From Candidatus Omnitrophota bacterium (GTDB lineage Bacteria > Omnitrophota > Gorgyraeia > Duberdicusellales > 4484-171), in contig JAQUOR010000052.1 in NCBI GenBank assembly GCA_028717025.1, forward strand, positions 1-9,901: a stretch of DNA of 9,901 bases. Direction: 5' to 3'. Shown here one piece after another: positions 6,173 to 9,901 of the stretch. Made by a program: the position numbers and the translations under genes. How positions within the stretch are numbered: the stretch's first letter is position 1; each line of letters begins with the position of its first letter. Below the pieces are notes generated by a model. The model saw nothing but the letters and a program-made list of their open reading frames with translations, did no database searches and was not told where the DNA came from.

Positions 6173-7224
6173 CCATACGGCATTTTCACGCATCTCTTTA
6201 ATAATTCAGTAACGCAACTTTTTTCAGATATAAACCCTACAATTTTATCCTTTTTAAAAACTACCCCGCGCTTCTTTCCGAACGCAACCCCGATATCCGC
6301 CTGACGCGCTTCACCGGGGCCGTTGACTTCGCAACCCATAAGAGCGATTTTTCCGGGCAATGTATGCCCCCCTCGATGCAACGTGAGCGCTTCTTTCTGA
6401 AAATCATTAACTATTTTTATAAGGTCCACCTGACAACGCGAGCAGGTCGGACACGATATGATCTGGGGTCCGAACGAACGCAAATCAAGGGCCTGTAGAA
6501 TATATTTCGCAATGCGTATTTCTAAATATGAAGGGGCAGTCAAAGAAACTCGTATGACGCTGCCTAAGCCCTGGCTTAAAAGCCCTCCTATGCCTATGGA
6601 CGATTTTACTACTGCTTCTTGGTACGGCCCTGTTGCGGTTATTCCCAGATGCAAAGGATAATCGCTCTTTTTCGCAAATAACCTGTTCGCCAGCGTTGTC
6701 GCGCGTATCGTTGAAGCTTTCAGGGAAACGGTAATGTTAGAAAAATCACGGCGCTCAAGAATTTTAAGAAACGCAAGCGCGCTGCTCACCATTGCAGCCG
6801 CAAGGGCCTGCTCGGATGAAAAGTCTTTCTTAAACCCTCCGGAATTGATCCCCACCCTGACAGAGATGTCCGCTCGCTTTGCTGCGTCTACCACCTCTTT
6901 TATTTCGGCCTGTTTAGTCAGATTAAGCGGATTTAAACGTATTGCATCGAACCCATTTTCAACTGCCTCCAGGGCCAATTTATAATTAAAATGAATATCC
7001 GCAACCAGCGGAACTTCTATGTATTTCTTTAAATACTGCGCAATGGCAGCCTCTCCCGGACGCTTTACCGCGATGCGTATCGCTTCCGCCCCCTCAGTGA
7101 CAAGAGCTCTGGCTTCCGCAAGCAGACTACTGCGGTCAGTAAGGCTGCCTTTAAGCATCCCTTTTATCCTGACCGGATACGTGCCTCCAATAATAAGCTT
7201 ACCTATATGCGCTCGTGCAACCAT
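6133..7224 (-). CDS. ispG: 4-hydroxy-3-methylbut-2-enyl diphosphate synthase (IspG/GcpE)
   Basis: IspG reduces MEcPP to HMBPP in the MEP isoprenoid pathway using a [4Fe-4S] cluster. The TIM-barrel part includes IPLVADIHF-like VPLVADIHFNYKLALEAVENG (71-91) and RLNPLN (96-101). The C-terminal reductase part has the cluster cysteines C258 and C261 (SCPTCSRC) and C298 with the adjacent NGPGEA (301-306), whose Glu305 is the conserved acidic residue. The 363 residues are near the family length, but the last 12 are encoded by an inverted repeat arm and do not look like family sequence. Several usual signatures are altered: KGMLKGSLTD replaces the QSMT.T.T.D region, GINSGG replaces G.NAGSL, and ITATG replaces ITEAG. 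The ATG at 7224 is 3 bases after the rseP stop, so the gene is co-translated with rseP. It has no strong Shine-Dalgarno of its own. Confidence 0.93.
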   Translation of the reverse strand: MVARAHIGKLIIGGTYPVRIKGMLKGSLTDRSSLLAEARALVTEGAEAIRIAVKRPGEAAIAQYLKKYIEVPLVADIHFNYKLALEAVENGFDAIRLNPLNLTKQAEIKEVVDAAKRADISVRVGINSGGFKKDFSSEQALAAAMVSSALAFLKILERRDFSNITVSLKASTIRATTLANRLFAKKSDYPLHLGITATGPYQEAVVKSSIGIGGLLSQGLGSVIRVSLTAPSYLEIRIAKYILQALDLRSFGPQIISCPTCSRCQVDLIKIVNDFQKEALTLHRGGHTLPGKIALMGCEVNGPGEARQADIGVAFGKKRGVVFKKDKIVGFISEKSCVTELLKRCVKMPYGTAKSRNSAKTQK

Positions 7225-7227
7225 ATC

Positions 7228-8355
7228 TTATTGTTTGTTTTCGTCTGTCTCGCTTAAATTCTGGACAACGGCGTTTTGTTCTTTTTGACCACTCCACATC
7301 CTATGCCGTGGGCCGAACTTTATAATATCGTTGTAAAAAACAAAAAGAAACAATAATCCTATGACCCCTATGCCTGCCTTGGTTAACACATCTTCGACTC
7401 TCTCGCTCAAGGGTTTCCTGCGTATTTTTTCCCACATAGAAAGAAAAAGATGTCCGCCGTCTAAGACCGGCAAGGGAAACAAATTAACAATTGCAAGGCT
7501 CACGCTTAGGCTTGCCATCAGTAACAAAACTGCAACGATGCCTACTCTGACTGCCTCGGAAGTAAACTGCCAAATACCTAAGGGGCCTACCATTGCCTCT
7601 TTCGCGGGAATTTTGCCAAGGATCATATACCCAAAACCAAGGACCGTTATGTACGTATGCTCGAAAAGATATTTACCACCCTGCACAAACCCCGTGACTA
7701 TATTATACTTCACAATTCTCATTTTCGAAGAGGCTTCAATACCGATAACAGGAACGTTGCGCTTACGCCCCATCTCATCGCCCAGGGAAGTTTGCTCCAG
7801 CGAAACAGGCAAGGAAATAATTTTACCGTCCCGCTCAAGGGTAAGCTCTACTTTATCCTTACTAGCGCGTATAAGTTGTGTCATGTCTATCCAGGTATCG
7901 ACTTTAATACCATTGACTTCTAATACCCTGTCCGCTTCCTTTACCCCTGCTGCGGCAGCCGGGTACCCCTCTTTGACCTTACCGACAATAGGCTCAGGGT
8001 AAGGAAATCCTATAAGGGCGATGGTCCAGAAAAGAATAAACGCCAGCAGATAATTAAACAATGGCCCCGCAAAAACAATACGCATGCGTATGCCTACCGG
8101 CTTGGAATAAAACTCATTCGTAAGCCCCTTGCATGCGGGACGGTTATCACCGGCCAGCTTCACATAGCCACCCAACGGAAACGCACAAATCACAAATTCG
8201 GTTTCTCCCGCTTTTTTCCTAAAAAGGCATGGGCCAAAACCTATAGCAAACCTTTCTACCCCCACACCGTTTAACTTGGCAGCAATAAAATGTCCGAATT
8301 CGTGGGCAACAATCAAAATTCCCAGGATAACAAGAAAAGTAATAGTGCTTAGCAT
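7228..8355 (-). CDS. rseP: RseP-type site-2 zinc metalloprotease
   Basis: This is a membrane-embedded intramembrane protease (M50). In relatives it cleaves anti-sigma factors or remnant signal peptides. I start it at ATG 8355, giving 375 residues. This start puts the first membrane helix and zinc motif HEFGH (18-22) in the usual position, overlaps the dxr stop by 7 bases, and has AAAGGAGT upstream; an ATG at 8403 would add 16 residues that do not fit. Other features are AGPLFN (96-101, second membrane helix about 93-115), one PDZ domain (about 122-190, with PAAAAGVKEADRVLEVNGIK), a helix near 270-290, the zinc-ligand motif NLFPLPVLDGG (291-301), and a last helix near 328-342. A hydrophilic tail of about 30 residues follows. 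A single PDZ fits the shorter, RasP-like forms rather than the two-PDZ E. coli enzyme. The cdsA-dxr-rseP order is common in bacteria. The substrate is unknown here. Confidence 0.95.
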   Translation of the reverse strand: MLSTITFLVILGILIVAHEFGHFIAAKLNGVGVERFAIGFGPCLFRKKAGETEFVICAFPLGGYVKLAGDNRPACKGLTNEFYSKPVGIRMRIVFAGPLFNYLLAFILFWTIALIGFPYPEPIVGKVKEGYPAAAAGVKEADRVLEVNGIKVDTWIDMTQLIRASKDKVELTLERDGKIISLPVSLEQTSLGDEMGRKRNVPVIGIEASSKMRIVKYNIVTGFVQGGKYLFEHTYITVLGFGYMILGKIPAKEAMVGPLGIWQFTSEAVRVGIVAVLLLMASLSVSLAIVNLFPLPVLDGGHLFLSMWEKIRRKPLSERVEDVLTKAGIGVIGLLFLFVFYNDIIKFGPRHRMWSGQKEQNAVVQNLSETDENKQ

Positions 8356-9512
8356 AATGTTTGTAGATACTCCTTTGTTTTTTGACTCGCCCAGGTATTC
8401 CAATAAAAGACGTCCGCTACCGAATTTAATTTTTTCGACGGGTAATGAGTAAATAGATGCTCCATGGTTTTATAAATATCGATAAATCGTATTTTTTTCT
8501 TCAAGAAATACTCTATCGCCTTCTCATCACAGGCGTTTAGGATGACAAGCGAATTATCATCTTTTTTTGCCGCAGCCAGGATCATTTCAAGAAGCGGGAA
8601 TTTTTTCGACGCAAGCGGCTGAAACGTAAAAGAAAACGCTTTATTAAAATCAATTCCGCACGGATATGTTGCTCTTCGCGGATAATGCAGTGCGAAGGTA
8701 ATAGGTATACGCATGTCGGCTGGATATACGCAGGCAAGAATGGTTTTATCGCTAAACTGTGCCAACGCATGAATTTTTGATTCACGATGAATGACTACGC
8801 CGATATCCTCGTACGCGAGATTGAAAAAATTATGCGTCTCTATTACTTCAAATCCTTTATTGACCAACGTTGCGCAATCTACCGTAATGCGCTCACCCAT
8901 CCTCCAGGTAGGATGCGCAAGTACGTCACGCACCGTAACCTTTGAAAGTTTTCTTTTCGAATAATCAAAAAGTGCGCCCCCTGATGCCGTTAAATACACC
9001 TTCTCAAAACGATTACCGTTGCTCGAAGGGGCATCGTGTATCTTTAAAAGCTGATAGAGAGCGTTTATCTCGCTGTCAACGGGTAAGATTTCCGTTTTCG
9101 CCGCTTTTGCGGCATCAAACACAAAGGAACCGGCACACACCACCGACTCTTTATTGGCAAGTGCCACGCGCTTTGTATGTTTCAGGTTAATCATAAGAGG
9201 CTCTAACGCCGAGATGCCTGCGATAGCCATAAGCGAAATATCGCTTTTATGCGCAGAAAATTCCAGTAGACCCTGGCGTCCCGAAAATACTTTTATTTTT
9301 TTATTACAGTTGCTTTTAAATTTTTCTGCGCTTAAGCCATCGACGATACACACACACGTTGGAGAAAATTCCTTTACCTGCTGCGCAAGGGTGCGGATAT
9401 CGCTATACGCGCACAAACCTTTAATCCTGAATTTGCCCGGCGCCTTGCGTATACAATCAAGAGCGCTTTTACCGATAGAGCCGGTTGAACCAAATATCGC
9501 TATCTCTTTCAT
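8349..9512 (-). CDS. dxr: 1-deoxy-D-xylulose 5-phosphate reductoisomerase
   Basis: Dxr converts DXP to MEP with NADPH and a divalent metal, the first committed MEP step and the fosmidomycin target. From ATG 9512 the protein is 387 residues, normal for the family. The NADPH-binding GSTGSIG is at 8-14, ALANKES at 117-123, metal ligands D146 and E148 in LPVDSEIN, TASGGALFD (175-183), the loop HPTWRMG (200-206), and the NKGFEVIE stretch (218-225) with ligand E222. MRIPITFALHYP (267-278) matches the family's DMR.PI.....P. Position 213 is Cys in VDCAT where the family has Ser (Ser222 of E. coli, a substrate-phosphate ligand), and NACDE (326-330) replaces the usual NAANE. An ATG at 9548 would add 12 unsupported residues; AAAGGA at 9530-9525 favours the later start. 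Its end overlaps rseP by 7 bases. Together with ispG it puts two MEP genes in one operon. Confidence 0.96.
   Translation of the reverse strand: MKEIAIFGSTGSIGKSALDCIRKAPGKFRIKGLCAYSDIRTLAQQVKEFSPTCVCIVDGLSAEKFKSNCNKKIKVFSGRQGLLEFSAHKSDISLMAIAGISALEPLMINLKHTKRVALANKESVVCAGSFVFDAAKAAKTEILPVDSEINALYQLLKIHDAPSSNGNRFEKVYLTASGGALFDYSKRKLSKVTVRDVLAHPTWRMGERITVDCATLVNKGFEVIETHNFFNLAYEDIGVVIHRESKIHALAQFSDKTILACVYPADMRIPITFALHYPRRATYPCGIDFNKAFSFTFQPLASKKFPLLEMILAAAKKDDNSLVILNACDEKAIEYFLKKKIRFIDIYKTMEHLFTHYPSKKLNSVADVFYWNTWASQKTKEYLQTLC
8369..8376 (-). promoter_or_regulatory. rseP ribosome binding site within dxr
   Basis: AAAGGAGT on the minus strand lies in the last codons of dxr, about 14 bases before the rseP ATG at 8355. 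The distance is a little long, but the match is strong and decides between the 8355 start and the in-frame ATG at 8403, which lies upstream of this site. Confidence 0.6.
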
Positions 9513-9540
9513 AATACGCTCATATCCTTTAATCGGGAAC

Positions 9541-9576
9541 TCCCGCATGCATCCGCTGTTGGCTGATTCTGCGGGA
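9541..9576 (-). other. Hairpin in the cdsA-dxr spacer
   Basis: TCCCGCA (minus strand 9576-9570) and TGCGGGA (9547-9541) form a perfect 7-base-pair stem around a 22-base loop, just after the cdsA stop. The 3' arm can instead form a small CGGG-AGTT-CCCG hairpin with the bases downstream. There is no T-run after either, so it is not an intrinsic terminator. It may stabilise or attenuate the transcript. A role is not shown. Confidence 0.35.
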
Positions 9577-9578
9577 CG

Positions 9579-9901
9579 TTAATTCGCGCCTTGACGCATC
9601 ATGGTGACGTAGAGATAAAATGTCGGTGCAGTAAAAATTATGCTGTCGATCACGTCAAGTATTCCACCCATGCCGGGCAAAATTCTTCCGGAATCCTTAA
9701 CTTCACAATCTCTTTTTATCAAGGATTCAAAAAGGTCCCCCAGCTGAGAAACGATCGCTAAAATCATAATCAAGAAAAACTTCTCAAGAAACGATAAACT
9801 GGTGATAAAAAACGAAAAGATAAGACCCACCGCCAGAGCGGTCAAAAGCCCTCCGAGAGCCCCTTCGAATGTCTTTTTCGGACTGACCCTCTCTAGGAGC
9901 C
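9579..9901 (-). CDS. cdsA: Phosphatidate cytidylyltransferase, C-terminal part
   Basis: CdsA makes CDP-diacylglycerol from phosphatidic acid and CTP at the inner membrane, feeding phospholipid synthesis. Only the last 107 or so residues are in the window; the start lies beyond the right edge. The frame stays open from the edge and includes SPKKTFEGALGG (close to the family's SPKKTWEG). Two membrane helices follow, then the signature region SLIKRDCEVKDSGRILPG followed by MGGILDVIDS. In the usual signature the last part reads HGGxxDRxD; here His is Met and Arg is Val, while the KR, KD and terminal Asp residues are kept. It ends with a final hydrophobic stretch (IIFTAPTFYLYV) and a short polar tail. 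dxr follows after a 66-base spacer. A TTG at 9845 could be mistaken for a start, but clear family sequence continues upstream of it. Confidence 0.94.
   Translation of the reverse strand, partial: LLERVSPKKTFEGALGGLLTALAVGLIFSFFITSLSFLEKFFLIMILAIVSQLGDLFESLIKRDCEVKDSGRILPGMGGILDVIDSIIFTAPTFYLYVTMMRQGAN

Noticed and set aside
7361..8002. Plus-strand ORF of 213 codons
   Set aside because: It lies entirely opposite rseP, whose motifs (HEFGH, PDZ, LDGG) are unmistakable. The plus-strand translation is Ser/Thr/Pro-rich and lacks recognisable family features, typical of an antisense shadow.
8356..8403. Longer rseP start at 8403
   Set aside because: The extra 16 residues would precede the first membrane helix without matching the family, would deepen the overlap with dxr, and the good Shine-Dalgarno lies downstream of that ATG.
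9541..9576. Intrinsic terminator after cdsA
   Set aside because: The 7-base-pair stem is real but its loop is 22 bases and no T-run follows.

Overview
The window is one continuous block of minus-strand genes, read from right to left. It carries core bacterial housekeeping genes: cdsA (3' part only), dxr, rseP, ispG, a CpaF/TadA-type secretion ATPase, proS, rimP, nusA and infB (5' part only). There are no rRNA or tRNA genes, no CRISPR arrays, no transposase, and no credible plus-strand gene. The longest stretch without a gene is about 170 bases.

The source looks like an uncultured Gram-negative-type bacterium with moderate GC. It makes isoprenoids by the MEP pathway (dxr, ispG) and has a site-2 protease. 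The order cdsA-dxr-rseP-ispG-proS-rimP-nusA-infB and the intergenic repeat style recall Omnitrophota (PVC-related) genomes. That is from memory and could not be checked here, so I hold it at moderate to low confidence.

Region 9901-7228 holds cdsA (CDP-diacylglycerol synthesis), dxr (first committed MEP step) and rseP (membrane protease). These are tightly packed, and dxr and rseP overlap by 7 bases. ispG follows rseP after 3 bases.

Region 6172-4590 breaks the pattern. A 122-base inverted repeat begins inside ispG and supplies its last 12 codons and stop. A lone CpaF-like ATPase follows, then a second, unrelated AT-rich inverted repeat before proS. The ATPase is therefore wedged into a housekeeping operon with repeats on both sides.

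Region 4589-1 is the translation and transcription-factor half. proS lacks the usual INS editing domain. A 136-base spacer is rich in perfect short hairpins and also contains a possible 31-residue ORF that ends in a TGATG overlap with rimP. rimP overlaps nusA by ATGA, and infB follows after a 73-base gap.

The most interesting points are the structured rimP leader with mutually exclusive pairings, the zinc ribbon closed over the missing INS domain in ProRS, the repeat that became the ispG C-terminus, and unusual substitutions in Dxr, IspG and CdsA. I did not find a clear new multi-gene system.
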